From Providencia sp. R33 (GTDB lineage Bacteria; Pseudomonadota; Gammaproteobacteria; Enterobacterales; Enterobacteriaceae), in NCBI RefSeq assembly GCF_019343475.1, contig NZ_CP072453.1, positions 3,224,001-3,288,000 of the forward strand: a DNA stretch of 64,000 bases. The letters run 5' to 3'. A model generated the notes under the pieces. That model was not told the origin of the DNA, ran no database searches, and worked only from the letters and a program-made list of their open reading frames with translations. Positions 39,177 to 49,433 of this stretch are shown here, one piece after another. Each line of letters starts with the position of its first letter. Position 1 is the first letter of the stretch. The position numbers were made by a program, and so were the translations under genes.

Positions 39177-39719
39177 ATGTCTTTAAACAAAACAGTACTT
39201 TTGACTGCATTCGCAGCCAGCATTACTTTAGCCAGCACAGCACACGCTGCAACGGATGCGCAAGTGACTATCACTGGCCAAATTGCGGCGGCTACCTGTG
39301 ATTTAAGTGTGACTAAAAACAATATTGATTTAGGTACGTATACCTCCTCAAGCATTTCCACTAGTGGGGAAATTGCGAGCAGCAGCCAGAGTTTTACTTT
39401 AAATTTAACCAATTGTACAAAAGCGTATGACAACACTGGCGGGACTGCATCGCCAGTTAACCTCTATGCAAAAGGCACCGCTTTAGCAGCTAACACCGCT
39501 TACTTTAATAACAAAGACGGAGGAACTGTTGGTGTTAAATTAATGGCAGACGCCACGGCTGTGGAACCCAATGTGGCGAGCAACATCACCTCGCTCAAGA
39601 CGTTAAGCGTTGGCGGAAGTGCATCTATTCCAATGACTGCTTCACTTTATTCAACCGTTGTGACGCCTGCATCACAGTTAATTGAAGCTCCAATCACGTT
39701 TTCAATTGCTTATAACTAA
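39177..39719 (+). CDS. major fimbrial subunit
   Basis: A 180-residue type 1-like pilin with a signal peptide (cleavage THA-ATDAQ), the pilin cysteine pair (C in AATCDLSV and C in LTNCTKA) and a C-terminal donor-strand motif ending FSIAYN. AAGGA lies upstream. As the first gene of the operon and followed by a strong terminator, it should be made in excess as the main shaft subunit. Confidence 0.9.
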   Translation: MSLNKTVLLTAFAASITLASTAHAATDAQVTITGQIAAATCDLSVTKNNIDLGTYTSSSISTSGEIASSSQSFTLNLTNCTKAYDNTGGTASPVNLYAKGTALAANTAYFNNKDGGTVGVKLMADATAVEPNVASNITSLKTLSVGGSASIPMTASLYSTVVTPASQLIEAPITFSIAYN

Positions 39720-39728
39720 CTAAATCCG

Positions 39729-39765
39729 ACGATGGCATGACATCATCCCATGCCATCGTATTTTT
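39729..39765 (+). terminator. partial terminator after the pilin gene
   Basis: ACGATGGCATG and CATGCCATCGT form an 11-bp perfect stem followed by ATTTTT. It lies between the pilin and the chaperone; in fimbrial operons such attenuators lower expression of assembly genes relative to the pilin. Confidence 0.85.
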
Positions 39766-39789
39766 GAAGGTCTTTTTATTGAGGTTATT

Positions 39790-40518
39790 ATGCAGCTCCC
39801 TTCATTTTCCGCAACCCGTTTAATCCCTATATTCTTGCTCTTCACGGGGCTTTCTCAATCGTTTGCTGCGGGGGTGGGGATTAATACCACTCGAATTATT
39901 GTTAACCAAGGTAGCCAAGCCGCATCGGTGACGTTACGTAACAATACTGATGAAGAGACGTACTTAGTACAATCATATCTCAGTGCGGATAATACTGAAT
40001 CGACAGCCTCTGCACCGTTTGATGCATTACCGCCAATGATAAAGATGGCTCCCAATAGTCAGCAAGAAGTACGATTAGTCAAGAAGTCAGGATTGACAAC
40101 GCGTCTCCCAACAGACCGGGAGTCCGTTTTTTATTTTCATGCCCGAGCTATTCCGAATAACGCACATAACGTGATAAATCCAAACGAAGAAAACCACGGC
40201 ACGGTTAAAATTGCGTTAGAAAATGTGATTAAAGTGTTTTATCGCCCTAAAGGGCTAACCTCTACGCCGATGCAAGCACAAGCCGGGCTCTTGTTTGAAG
40301 TCGCTCCGGGAGGAGTAACAGTAACTAACCCATCGCCTTATCATGTTACTTTGGCAGGATTAACGATGGGGATGCAGCCTATTACTATTCGCCAGCAAGA
40401 AGCGATGTTGGCTCCTTTCAGTGAACGCACCTATCCGACAACGGTAAAAAATGGGGCGATAGCGTGGACCACAATCAATGATTTAGGGGGCTATGATGTT
40501 CATCAAGTCCCACGCTAA
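39790..40518 (+). CDS. periplasmic fimbrial chaperone 1 (PapD-like)
   Basis: The 242-residue product has a signal peptide (ending SFA-AG), the N-terminal edge strand (INTTRIIVNQGSQAASVTLRN), a conserved DRESVFYFHARAIP motif and VIKVFYRP before the second domain. It would deliver pilins to the usher. One of three chaperones in this operon. Confidence 0.9.
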   Translation: MQLPSFSATRLIPIFLLFTGLSQSFAAGVGINTTRIIVNQGSQAASVTLRNNTDEETYLVQSYLSADNTESTASAPFDALPPMIKMAPNSQQEVRLVKKSGLTTRLPTDRESVFYFHARAIPNNAHNVINPNEENHGTVKIALENVIKVFYRPKGLTSTPMQAQAGLLFEVAPGGVTVTNPSPYHVTLAGLTMGMQPITIRQQEAMLAPFSERTYPTTVKNGAIAWTTINDLGGYDVHQVPR

Positions 40519-41059
40519 GGCAGCGAGGTTAAGCCTAACACTGATGAGCGGCATGATGGTTTCACTGTACGTTAGTGCTGCCAATGACACCTTGGAAATG
40601 ACGGCATCGATCACAAAAGGTACGTGTGCACTGAGTGTATCACCGACAACCGTGACGTTTTTATCGCCTCACATTGTCAGTGAGTTTCAGCCAGGTAATG
40701 CGGTTGAGAGTGCCCCTCTTCATCTGAATTATGATTGTGCGGGTTTTTCTGCAGGAACATTGCCGAGCGTCAAATTGACAGGGCAAACGGCTGTGGCTGA
40801 TGCGCACGTATTTTTATCGCCGCCTCAAAGTCAAAGTGCGGCAGGCAGCGGGTTTATGCTCAAACTTGGCGAGGTCTCACAGTTAGTGGGGTTTTATACC
40901 GCAGGCACCACGTTGCTGGCAAACGATACGTTTGTTCTACCCAGCAACACACAAGGCGCTCAGCTCCTCACGGTCGGTTTTGTGAAGCAAAACGCCAGTG
41001 TCCCTGTGACCGTCGGTGACGTCAACGCGACTATCACCTTGACATATATCACCCCATAA
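40496..41059 (+). CDS. minor fimbrial subunit
   Basis: A 187-residue secreted pilin-like protein (signal ends near VSA-AN) with the first pilin cysteine in TKGTCALSV and a second in LNYDCAGF. C-terminus ends in alternating hydrophobics (ATITLTYITP) as for donor-strand exchange. Overlaps the chaperone by 23 bases; second ATG chosen for its spacing to AGGGGG. Confidence 0.85.
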   Translation: MFIKSHAKAARLSLTLMSGMMVSLYVSAANDTLEMTASITKGTCALSVSPTTVTFLSPHIVSEFQPGNAVESAPLHLNYDCAGFSAGTLPSVKLTGQTAVADAHVFLSPPQSQSAAGSGFMLKLGEVSQLVGFYTAGTTLLANDTFVLPSNTQGAQLLTVGFVKQNASVPVTVGDVNATITLTYITP

Positions 41060-41082
41060 CTTCGAAAAGAGGAGTGTCTCAC

Positions 41083-41628
41083 ATGGCTCTAAAAATTGCG
41101 CGGGCTTTCGTCGGAGTTTGGGGGGTATTACTGCCATTATGCGCACCAGCAGGCACTAACTCCGTGACCGTTCAGTTCGAAGCTTCCTTGTATACCAAGA
41201 CCTGTAAAATTGACGTTCGCCCTAATGCCTTAATTGAATACGGGTCGGTTCAGGTAGATACGATAATCAAAAATGATGCTGGGACAACCCAGAGTCTTAA
41301 TCGCGATATCGTGTTAACTCTCACTGAGTGCAGTGGTCCAGGGACATTAGCGAATAGCCATGTGGTGGTGACGGGACCAACGGTGACCGTCAACGGGCAT
41401 GCCCTTTTTAAAGCCAGTGGTACTGCAGGAGGCGTGGGTATCCAATTGCTTGCCGATGGTATCGCGAAAACCGACGGCGATGAAGTGTGGTTATTAAACA
41501 GTACGAGTACCGAAAATGATACACGTACGTTGACTGCGGCACTTTCTTGTGGTCATTGCACAAATGTTAATGACATGGCGGTGGGCGATATGCGCGCCAC
41601 GATGACGTTTACGGTATTGACGTATTAG
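41083..41628 (+). CDS. minor fimbrial subunit
   Basis: A 181-residue pilin-like protein: signal peptide ending APAG, cysteine pair (C in YTKTCKID and LTECSG), C-terminus ATMTFTVLTY. It also has a CGHC-like pair (SCGHCTNVND). The ATG at 41083 has GGAG eight bases upstream; a GTG at 41074 is an alternative. Confidence 0.82.
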   Translation: MALKIARAFVGVWGVLLPLCAPAGTNSVTVQFEASLYTKTCKIDVRPNALIEYGSVQVDTIIKNDAGTTQSLNRDIVLTLTECSGPGTLANSHVVVTGPTVTVNGHALFKASGTAGGVGIQLLADGIAKTDGDEVWLLNSTSTENDTRTLTAALSCGHCTNVNDMAVGDMRATMTFTVLTY

Positions 41629-41656
41629 CGCGAATAGATATTAAGAGAGAAAGCAC

Positions 41657-42412
41657 GTGAAATTGATGCCCTTTATTTTGTGTAAACAGGCAACGTTAGG
41701 TTTGAGTCTGCTGGCACTGATGAGTCTCTTATCCCTACCATCGGTATTTGCGGCAGGATTGCGCTTAGACCAAAGCCGGATCATCGTTCAGGCAAATCAA
41801 CCGCAACAGGCCGTGACGATAGAGAATGACAGTGACAAGCTGTATCTGATCCAAACCAACGTGCGAGATAAAACGCCTGACGGTGAGGTGTCGAGCTTAT
41901 GGCTCGTGACACCGCCGTTATTTCGGTTGGCGTCTAACAGCCAGCAATCGGTGAAAATATTGCCTCAAGCGGGGATAGAAAGCCTGCCAACGGATCGCGA
42001 ATCCCTGTTTTATTTCAGTGCAACGGCGTTACCGGCTATACCCAAACCGGTGGACGGTGCTCCATCCGTTGCCCAGATATCGGTGGCTACTCGCTTAGTC
42101 GTCAAATTGTTTTATCGACCACAGACGTTACCAATGACGTATGAGCAAGCATCGAGCCAAGTCACCTTTACTCAATCGGGTCACACCCTCTGCGTTGATA
42201 ATCCGACCCCGTATTATCTGACGTTCAGTACACTGCACACGGCTGAGCGCCCATTGCCGTTTCCGGCTGGTTTGATGTTGGCTCCATTTAGTCGCTATAC
42301 ACTGGGTGTCTCTGAGCCTATTCAACGTATACAGTGGCGTACACTGAATGATTACGGCGGCAGTACCCCCCAATTTGACACCCAAGTACAACGTGGAGGC
42401 AACAAATGTTAA
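41657..42412 (+). CDS. periplasmic fimbrial chaperone 2 (PapD-like)
   Basis: A 251-residue chaperone with a signal ending VFA-AG, LRLDQSRIIVQANQPQQAVTI edge strand, DRESLFYFSATALP, KLFYRP and LAPFSRYTL. It starts at GTG 41657 or ATG 41666. Overlaps the next chaperone by seven bases. Confidence 0.88.
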   Translation: MKLMPFILCKQATLGLSLLALMSLLSLPSVFAAGLRLDQSRIIVQANQPQQAVTIENDSDKLYLIQTNVRDKTPDGEVSSLWLVTPPLFRLASNSQQSVKILPQAGIESLPTDRESLFYFSATALPAIPKPVDGAPSVAQISVATRLVVKLFYRPQTLPMTYEQASSQVTFTQSGHTLCVDNPTPYYLTFSTLHTAERPLPFPAGLMLAPFSRYTLGVSEPIQRIQWRTLNDYGGSTPQFDTQVQRGGNKC

Positions 42413-43173
42413 TTCGCCTTCAACGATGGACTTGGGGGGTTGGCATGTGGATTTTGGCCGTGAGTCTGCCTTTATCTGCGCAACAAGACAGTGGGTTACG
42501 CTTTTCTACCGCCCGCGTCGTTTATCAACAAAGTGACAAAGGGGGCGCGTATGCAGAGTTAGAAAATAGTTCAGCAGCACCTTATTTGATACAAAGTTGG
42601 CTAACATCGGTCGACCCGGACACTGGCTTACCTAATCCACAACGAGGTGAAGGAATGGACTCCCCGTTTATGGTGACACCACCGCTCACGCGTTTAGCAC
42701 CGGGAGAGCGTTATCGTTGGCGCATTCAGCGGGTAAATGAAGGGCAGTTACCCGTGGATAAAGAATCCGTTTTTTACATCGCGCTAAAGGCCATTCCCAC
42801 GACCAACAATCAGGGAGGGCAAGCAGGCGAATTTGTGTTAAGCCCCGTGATTTATCTCAAGATGTTATACCGCCCTCAACGTCTTGAGAATACTCGCATC
42901 GATAATGTCGTCAGTCAGTTACGCTTTGAACGGCAAGGGGAATACTTGGTCGTGAATAATCCCACCCCGTTATCGATGACGTTTGCCAGTTTGCAAGTTG
43001 GGGACTATTCCATTCCGGATACGGCCTTAAGTCGGATGGTTTCACCTTTCAGTGAACAACGTTATCCGTTGCCCAAAAATGCAAAAGGTGACGTTTTCTG
43101 GCGGGCGCTCAATGAATATGGATTGGCCACGAAAATTGAACAAGGTCGACTGACCGCCAAGGAGCCCCAATGA
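42406..43173 (+). CDS. periplasmic fimbrial chaperone 3 (PapD-like)
   Basis: A 255-residue chaperone: signal to about residue 25 (LSAQQ), FSTARVVYQQSDKGGAYAELEN, DKESVFYIALKAIP, LKMLYRP. Overlaps the usher gene by four bases (ATGA). A third chaperone in one operon is unusual. Confidence 0.88.
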   Translation: MLIRLQRWTWGVGMWILAVSLPLSAQQDSGLRFSTARVVYQQSDKGGAYAELENSSAAPYLIQSWLTSVDPDTGLPNPQRGEGMDSPFMVTPPLTRLAPGERYRWRIQRVNEGQLPVDKESVFYIALKAIPTTNNQGGQAGEFVLSPVIYLKMLYRPQRLENTRIDNVVSQLRFERQGEYLVVNNPTPLSMTFASLQVGDYSIPDTALSRMVSPFSEQRYPLPKNAKGDVFWRALNEYGLATKIEQGRLTAKEPQ

Positions 43174-45794
43174 CTGATTTTCATCTGCAAAATAACCGCA
43201 GGCCATGGACTCTACTGAATATCTGTGCGCTAAGCGTGTCAATGGGGTTATCGATTGGGGGGCAGGCGGAGACCTATTTTGACCCTGCGTTATTGAACCT
43301 GCCTGCAGGCGTTGATCCGCAGCAAATTGATTTATCAACGTTCAGTCAACCGGACCATATCCCGGCAGGACGCTATATGGTGACATTGCTCATTAATCAA
43401 CAAGTTATCGGACAACGTGAAATTGCCTTTACGGCAACGCCTGAAGGAAGAGTGACCCCCGATATTACCCCTGCACTGCTCACTGAATCCGGGGTTAATG
43501 TGGCGGCTATCCCGAAGTTAAACGCTTTAGCCTCTGACACCAAAATTGAGGATTTGTCGGCATGGATCCCCGCCGCTCAGGTGCAGTTTGATATGGCAAA
43601 GCTGCGTTTAAACCTGAGTGTGCCCCAAGTGGCTATGCGTCCAGATTATCGTGGTTATATTGACCCGACGTTATTGGATCAAGGGATCACGGCGTTTCTC
43701 TTAAATTACCAATTGAGTGGTGGGCGTCAATGGATGAGTGGCAAATCGAATGGGCTTAAAAGTCAAAATGATAATGCGTTTGTCAACCTGAATGGCGGTC
43801 TAAATTTAGGGGCATGGCGACTGCGTAGCACCATGACCTATACCGATACCAGTACCACTCAGGCGGGGGTCACAACACGCGCGCGGCATACCAACTTTAA
43901 CAATACGCATCTTATGCGGGATATTCAGCGCTTTGATGCTGAATTTTTAGTGGGTGAAAGCAGTACGGGGAATGCTGTTTTTGATAGCCTACCTTTTAAA
44001 GGGATTAAATTAGCGTCCAATGAGCAAATGCTACCGAGCAGTTTACGCGGATTTGCACCGGATATCCGCGGAGTTGCCCAATCGAATGCGCGTATCACTA
44101 TCCGTCAAAATGGTAATACCGTTTACCAGACCTATGTTGCACCTGGGCCATTTAATATCAATGACTTGTATGCGACTGGTTCGGCAGGGGACTTAGAGGT
44201 CACTGTCACGGAAGAAGATGGTACGACCCGCACTTTTACCCAAGCTTTTTCCAGTTTACCAGTCATGTTACGCCCTGGTGGTGTTAAATATGAAATGACA
44301 GCAGGCCAATATAATGGGGGGATCACGGTGGGTTCGAAAGCGGCTGATTTTGTGCAGGCGACCCTTATCTATGGTTTACCGCAGTCCATCACCTTGTACG
44401 GAGGTGCGCTAGCCGCGAGGCAATACTACGCTGTGATGCTGGGAACGGGGATATCGTTAGGGCCATTCGGGGCGTTGTCAAGTGATATCACGCACACGCG
44501 TGCTGAATTATCGGAGGCGACTAAAGAGGGGCAGTCGTATCGACTGCGTTACTCGAAAAACCTGCTTGAAACCGGCACTTCTATTGATTTAACTGCACTG
44601 AGATATTCCACGAAAGATTATTACAGTTTTGCGGATTTTAACCAAGCGGGCTATCAGGTGAAGCAAGGATTTGCACCTTGGCTGACGTCACGTCAGCGCA
44701 GCAGTTTTCAAACCTACATTAACCAGTCATTTGGGGAGTGGGGGGGGATTTTTTTACAGGGTATGCGAGAAGATTATTGGGGAACTGAGCAAACTATCAC
44801 GACTTTAGGTTTTGGCTACAACGGAAGTGTTAAAGGCGTGAACTATGCCCTCAGTTACAGTATTAGCCGCGCAGAAGGGGATGGGGATTGGCCCGAAAAT
44901 CGGCAAATTGCGTTGAATATCAATGTTCCCTTTGACTTATTTAGTCATCAACCACTATTGCAAGATATCCAAAGTAGCTACCAAATGACGCATGATAACC
45001 ACGGGCGAACTTACCAACAATTCGGGATCAATGGGCGATTGTTGGATAATGCATTGACTTACCAATTAACGGAAAGTGGGGATAATCAGTCTCAGCATAA
45101 TATCAGCACGCTGAATGTCGGCTATCAGGGCGATAACGGTTATTTTGGGGGCGGATACAGTTACGGTAGTGATATGCAGTCGATAAACCTCAGTGCAAAT
45201 GGTGGAATTGTTGCACACTCAGGGGGGATAACACTGAGCCGATTTTTGGGCAGTTCAGTCGCGCTGATAGACGCCCCGGATGCAAAAGGAGCCACCTTAA
45301 ATGGCGGCAGTGCCACAGTCGGGGGATGGGGTTATGCGGTGGTACCTTATTTAATGGATTACAGTAAAAACGTGGTCAGTTTGGATGTGAATACATTACC
45401 GGAGAATGTGGCGAGTGAAGAGACCGCGGTCAATCTTTACCCTACCAAAGGCGCGGTAGTTAAAGCCCATTTTCAGACGAAAAAAGGGTATCAAGCCTTG
45501 CTGACCTTAAAAAGTGACGAGGTTATTCCGTTGGGCGCGGTGGTTGTCGTCAATCATGAGGATGAGACACCCAATCAGAATACCGGGATTGTGGGGGATA
45601 ATGGGCAAGTTTATCTGTCAGGATTACCGGAGACTGGAACCTTGATGGTGCAGTGGGGTAATACAACGTCTCAATATTGTCGTGCGAATTTTAACTTGGC
45701 AATGGCCACTGATAGTCCATATTCTTCAATACGTCAATTGACGATTACCTGCAATACAATGACAGGGACTTCACGCGTAGGAGCACACAAATGA
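43170..45794 (+). CDS. outer-membrane fimbrial usher
   Basis: An 874-residue usher. After the signal (ending QA-ET) come the N-terminal periplasmic domain (YFDPALLNLP), a 24-strand barrel with plug (SDARGFAPDIRG-like: SSLRGFAPDIRGVAQSNARI), and the C-terminal domains with a cysteine pair (QYCRANF ... LTITCNT). Length and order match FimD/PapC. It secretes and assembles the subunits at the outer membrane. Confidence 0.95.
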   Translation: MTDFHLQNNRRPWTLLNICALSVSMGLSIGGQAETYFDPALLNLPAGVDPQQIDLSTFSQPDHIPAGRYMVTLLINQQVIGQREIAFTATPEGRVTPDITPALLTESGVNVAAIPKLNALASDTKIEDLSAWIPAAQVQFDMAKLRLNLSVPQVAMRPDYRGYIDPTLLDQGITAFLLNYQLSGGRQWMSGKSNGLKSQNDNAFVNLNGGLNLGAWRLRSTMTYTDTSTTQAGVTTRARHTNFNNTHLMRDIQRFDAEFLVGESSTGNAVFDSLPFKGIKLASNEQMLPSSLRGFAPDIRGVAQSNARITIRQNGNTVYQTYVAPGPFNINDLYATGSAGDLEVTVTEEDGTTRTFTQAFSSLPVMLRPGGVKYEMTAGQYNGGITVGSKAADFVQATLIYGLPQSITLYGGALAARQYYAVMLGTGISLGPFGALSSDITHTRAELSEATKEGQSYRLRYSKNLLETGTSIDLTALRYSTKDYYSFADFNQAGYQVKQGFAPWLTSRQRSSFQTYINQSFGEWGGIFLQGMREDYWGTEQTITTLGFGYNGSVKGVNYALSYSISRAEGDGDWPENRQIALNINVPFDLFSHQPLLQDIQSSYQMTHDNHGRTYQQFGINGRLLDNALTYQLTESGDNQSQHNISTLNVGYQGDNGYFGGGYSYGSDMQSINLSANGGIVAHSGGITLSRFLGSSVALIDAPDAKGATLNGGSATVGGWGYAVVPYLMDYSKNVVSLDVNTLPENVASEETAVNLYPTKGAVVKAHFQTKKGYQALLTLKSDEVIPLGAVVVVNHEDETPNQNTGIVGDNGQVYLSGLPETGTLMVQWGNTTSQYCRANFNLAMATDSPYSSIRQLTITCNTMTGTSRVGAHK

Positions 45795-46921
45795 GATTAA
45801 ACTTATTTGGATTTATAAAAAAAATAATGACAGAGAAAGCCCTAGTTTGTGCATATGGTTTGATGAGTACCATTGCATTGATTGGGTATCAATCGACTGC
45901 AAATGCTGCACCGATTATCATCCAAAATGGTCGTGGATTAGTGGGGGTTGCAAATGAAGTGTTTTCTACTTCATTAATGAATGTTACCAGTGATTATGAC
46001 GATTTTCTTCCTTATGCTTATGTGCATATGACATTTTATGATGACGGTTCTAACTGTGGAGTTGAAGGGAACTACCTGATGGAGATAGATGGCGTTAAAG
46101 GGATTAAGCTAAATGCCGAGAAAACTCTTATGTTAGTGCCTGAGGTGATTTTTACAGATAATCGTTCATGGACTATAGGTACAACACCATATGCTAATAC
46201 CATCGTTGGACAAATGAATGGTTATGGTGCTAACACAAATGAAAATTTAGGCAGTGAAGCAGGATGTATGTGGTATCCGCTTCAATCGACTCTTTATAAT
46301 GGATTTGTGACTCATGAGGTAAGTGCGACTGGACGGGTACTTATTTATGGTACTGGTACTCAGCAATCAGGAACAGGGTATCTAGACTACCCTTTTAAAA
46401 TAATGATCAGAGATCCTCGATCTGCTGGGGGTTATTCCTCTAGCAATTTAATACCTGCTGGTGGCTACTCGGTTGTGGTAAGTGATTTAGGGTGTACCTT
46501 GACTACCCCTACAGTGATTGATTTTGGCCCACAATCCGCCAATGCGACAAATGGTCAACTATTAACCACAAAATCAGACGGTAATTTGACGGTCAATTGT
46601 CAACAAAATACCAATCCTATGTCTGCGACACTTTCGCTATCGGCAGGAATTAATCCGATTTATTTTTCGGGCGATAACTACCAAGCCAATTTAATCAACA
46701 GCGAGAATAACGCCGGTGCCTATGTGACGATGTCTCTTAATATTAATGGAACGCCGACCAATATTCCGTTTAATCGCACACCGATTGATATTGGGACTAT
46801 CGACGCTAGTAATTCGAGTGCAACATTCAGTTACCCCATTACCTACAGCCTCTATTCCCGCGGGACGGGTATCACGGGTAAAGTCAAAGGGAGTGCAGAG
46901 TTATCAATTGTTTTACGTTAA
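45791..46921 (+). CDS. fimbrial tip adhesin
   Basis: A 376-residue protein with a signal (ending ANA-AP), an N-terminal unique region (about 38-235, with CGVEGNYL and AGCMWYPL cysteines) and a C-terminal pilin domain (LGCTLTTPTVIDFGPQSAN ... TVNCQQN). The two-domain build and last position after the usher match tip adhesins. Receptor unknown. Overlaps the usher by four bases. Confidence 0.85.
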   Translation: MRLNLFGFIKKIMTEKALVCAYGLMSTIALIGYQSTANAAPIIIQNGRGLVGVANEVFSTSLMNVTSDYDDFLPYAYVHMTFYDDGSNCGVEGNYLMEIDGVKGIKLNAEKTLMLVPEVIFTDNRSWTIGTTPYANTIVGQMNGYGANTNENLGSEAGCMWYPLQSTLYNGFVTHEVSATGRVLIYGTGTQQSGTGYLDYPFKIMIRDPRSAGGYSSSNLIPAGGYSVVVSDLGCTLTTPTVIDFGPQSANATNGQLLTTKSDGNLTVNCQQNTNPMSATLSLSAGINPIYFSGDNYQANLINSENNAGAYVTMSLNINGTPTNIPFNRTPIDIGTIDASNSSATFSYPITYSLYSRGTGITGKVKGSAELSIVLR

Positions 46922-46985
46922 TTTATTAAAAAGTGAGTATCAATATTTAGTCACACATCCGTAGCAAGTCGTAGAGGTATATTTT

Positions 46986-47282
46986 ATGCAAACATTAATG
47001 TCGAAAAATGATAATAATATGAGTGTACTTATTGGAGGGAGAGTAAGGAATATTAGGAAATCAAAAGGGATATCGGGGGCACAACTTGGGAAAATGCTAC
47101 AACTGAGCCAACAACAAATATCGCGATATGAACGAGGTATAAATCAAATTAGCGTCGACTGTTTATATAAAATAAGTATGATTTTAGACGTCAATGTTTT
47201 ACTTTTATTGGTGATTGAACAAGAGGACGTTTACGTCCCAAATTTTAATCTTAAAAAATACGAAGCATTTTACAATAACTAA
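46986..47282 (+). CDS. MrpJ-like XRE transcriptional regulator
   Basis: A 98-residue helix-turn-helix protein: IGGRVRNIRKSKGISGAQLG, then LQLSQQQISRYERGINQISV, the SQQQxSRYE signature of Proteus MrpJ paralogues. These sit at the end of fimbrial operons and repress flagellar genes. It follows the adhesin by 64 bases, with AGAGGT before the ATG. Confidence 0.88.
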   Translation: MQTLMSKNDNNMSVLIGGRVRNIRKSKGISGAQLGKMLQLSQQQISRYERGINQISVDCLYKISMILDVNVLLLLVIEQEDVYVPNFNLKKYEAFYNN

Positions 47283-47654
47283 ATTGTCTGAATTTTAAAT
47301 TATAATAAGATGTAAATTTAAAAAATAACTTATAGCATCAGGGAATACTCATATTTTTAATGTGAAATATGATAATTACTTTTATCGAATAGATGATCTT
47401 TTTGAAAAATAGGAGCATATATTCAATATATATTTTTATGTATACAGCTCTGAGTAGAATTTAATTAGAAACCAGTTATTTCCCTCAAGTAGGGGCTAGA
47501 TGATGAAAAATTCTTGGGGCTGTCCTAGGTAAGGTTTAAATTTTACCTTTAACTATCTGTTTTAGCATAGCTAATTGTTGTTTGGTATTTGGTATGTATG
47601 AAAGTCTGGACTTCGGTTGATAATTAGTTTTTCTAATTGTAGCCGGAGGTCAGA
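47283..47654. other. gap before the IS481 remnant
   Basis: AT-rich; no supported gene. Confidence 0.4.
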
Positions 47655-48391
47655 TATGATGAACATTAAAGCTAAACGAGATATTGCACATAAAACAAAA
47701 ATCTTAAATCGTGCCCGTGAGAGTAAAACATTACTAAAACTTGTCGTCATTTTGGGATCAGTAGAGAAACTTTTTATACTTGGAAAAGCGCTTATGAACG
47801 AGATGGCGAGAAAGGATTAATCAACAATAAACCCTGCCCTGAAAATCCAACCAGAAGAGTTGCAAAACACATTGAAGAGCTAGTTATTTATCTGCGTACC
47901 ACTTACCATTTTGGTCCCCAACGTATCGCTTGATATCTTCTACGGTTTCCTAATATCAAAATATCACGTTCTGGCTGCTACTATGTATTGCTAAGAAACA
48001 AATTAAACCAGCTTCCCCAAATACGGCGATTGATGATGCGACACGGATAAGAGCACTTAAAATTTATGAAAGGCACAATCAGGCTAATGCCATTGATTTT
48101 ATTAATTATGTTGTAAATAAATTTCCCTTTAGAATCAAAACGATTAGAACGGATAATGGGCACGAATTCTAATCGAAATTTAATTGGCATATTCATGATT
48201 TAGGAGTGGAGCATATTTATATCAAGCCAGCTCCCCCCAGATTGAATGGGAAAGTAGAGCGTTCTCATTTAACAGATAAACAGGAGTTTTATCAATTAAT
48301 CGATTATAAGGATGATGTTGATTTACATGAAAAATTAGCTGAATGGGAGGCATTTTATAATTGTCATCGCCCCCACTCCGAGTTGGCGTGA
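47655..48391 (+). pseudogene. IS481-family transposase remnant
   Basis: Broken plus-strand pieces: an HTH start (MNIKAKRDIAHKTKILNRAR), a frame shift, then GLINNKPCPENPTRRVAKHI and LRTTYHFGPQRI, and finally ANAIDFINYVVNKFPF, RTDNGHEF, HIYIKPAPPRLNGKVERSHL and ending CHRPHSELA. The centre holding the first catalytic aspartate is deleted, so it is dead. Confidence 0.75.
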
Positions 48392-48392
48392 T

Positions 48393-48516
48393 ATCACTTC
48401 GAGAAATAGCTTCGCAGCTTGGCATATCTGAAGGAGCTAACCCCTAAAGCATCTGCTATTACCACAGAACAACAACGAATTCAGGAACTGGAAGCCCAAG
48501 TAGAACAATTAAAAAG
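48393..48516 (+). pseudogene. IS3-family OrfA remnant, left part
   Basis: Reads SLREIASQLGISEGA, then LTPKASAITTEQQRIQELEA and QVEQLK, typical of an IS3-type OrfA. Its continuation (SDNDLLKKASAFF) lies at 49852 after an IS2-like insertion. Confidence 0.7.
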
Positions 48517-48527
48517 TGTATTTAACC

Positions 48528-49433
48528 CTATATTTCCAGACACTTTTTATCACTTATTTCATTATGAGTTAGACGCCGCAGGTACTCTCGCGGAGAACGA
48601 TACCCCAGTGCACTGTGAGGATGCCATTCATTGTAATGCTCGAAGGCTGCCGCAAGATTCTTTACTGCTGTTAATCCATTAGGTTTTGGCATTAAACTTA
48701 TGTAGTCTCGCTTCATGATTTTTACAAAGCTTTCTGCAATACCGTTACTTTGGGGACTACGTACCGCCGTATGTCTAGGGGATAAACCAACTTGTTTAGC
48801 GAACCACAGCGCTTCATGGGCTCGATATGCTGAACCATTATCGGTCAACCACTCTACTGATTTTGTCGGTAACACGTTACCGAAGCGATACTCCACTGCA
48901 CCCATCATGACATCTTGTACGGTTTCACTGTCAAAGCCTCCCGCGCTAGCTGCCCAATGAAGGGCTTCGCGATCACAACAGTTTAAAGCGAACGTGACGC
49001 GCAGTTTTTCACCATTATCACATCGGAACTCAAAACCATCTGAACACCAACGTTGGTTGCTTTCATTCACCGCTACTTTTCCTGTATGAGCTCGTTTCGA
49101 GACTGGGATTGTGGGTTTACGTTCCAGTAATAATGCTGATTGCTTCATGATACGGTAAACACGTTTGGCATTAATCATCGCAATATTTTCATTCTCAGAT
49201 TGACGACGTAACATCGCCCAGACGCGACGATAACCATACGTAAGGAGCTTATCAATCACGTTGTGTATACGAGCAAGCGCATCGCTATCATCTTGATGGC
49301 GTCGTCCTAGTTTAACTTTCCAATCACTTTTCCGTTTTGCTAGAACGTATAACTGTGCTCGTGATACACATAAGGTTCTGCTCACTAAGCTTATTTTCCA
49401 TCCTTGGGTAATAAGGGCACGAGCGCTATCCAC
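48528..49433 (-). CDS. IS2-like OrfB transposase
   Basis: A 301-residue DDE transposase highly like IS2 OrfB: WCSDGFEFRCDNGEKLRVTF (first D), EWLTDNGSAYRA (second D), SNGIAESFVKIMKRDYIS (E), ending DKKCLEI. It begins at GTG 49433, next to an A7G slippery run, as IS2 makes OrfAB by -1 frameshifting. The frame is open throughout. Confidence 0.9.
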   Translation of the reverse strand: MDSARALITQGWKISLVSRTLCVSRAQLYVLAKRKSDWKVKLGRRHQDDSDALARIHNVIDKLLTYGYRRVWAMLRRQSENENIAMINAKRVYRIMKQSALLLERKPTIPVSKRAHTGKVAVNESNQRWCSDGFEFRCDNGEKLRVTFALNCCDREALHWAASAGGFDSETVQDVMMGAVEYRFGNVLPTKSVEWLTDNGSAYRAHEALWFAKQVGLSPRHTAVRSPQSNGIAESFVKIMKRDYISLMPKPNGLTAVKNLAAAFEHYNEWHPHSALGYRSPREYLRRLTHNEISDKKCLEI

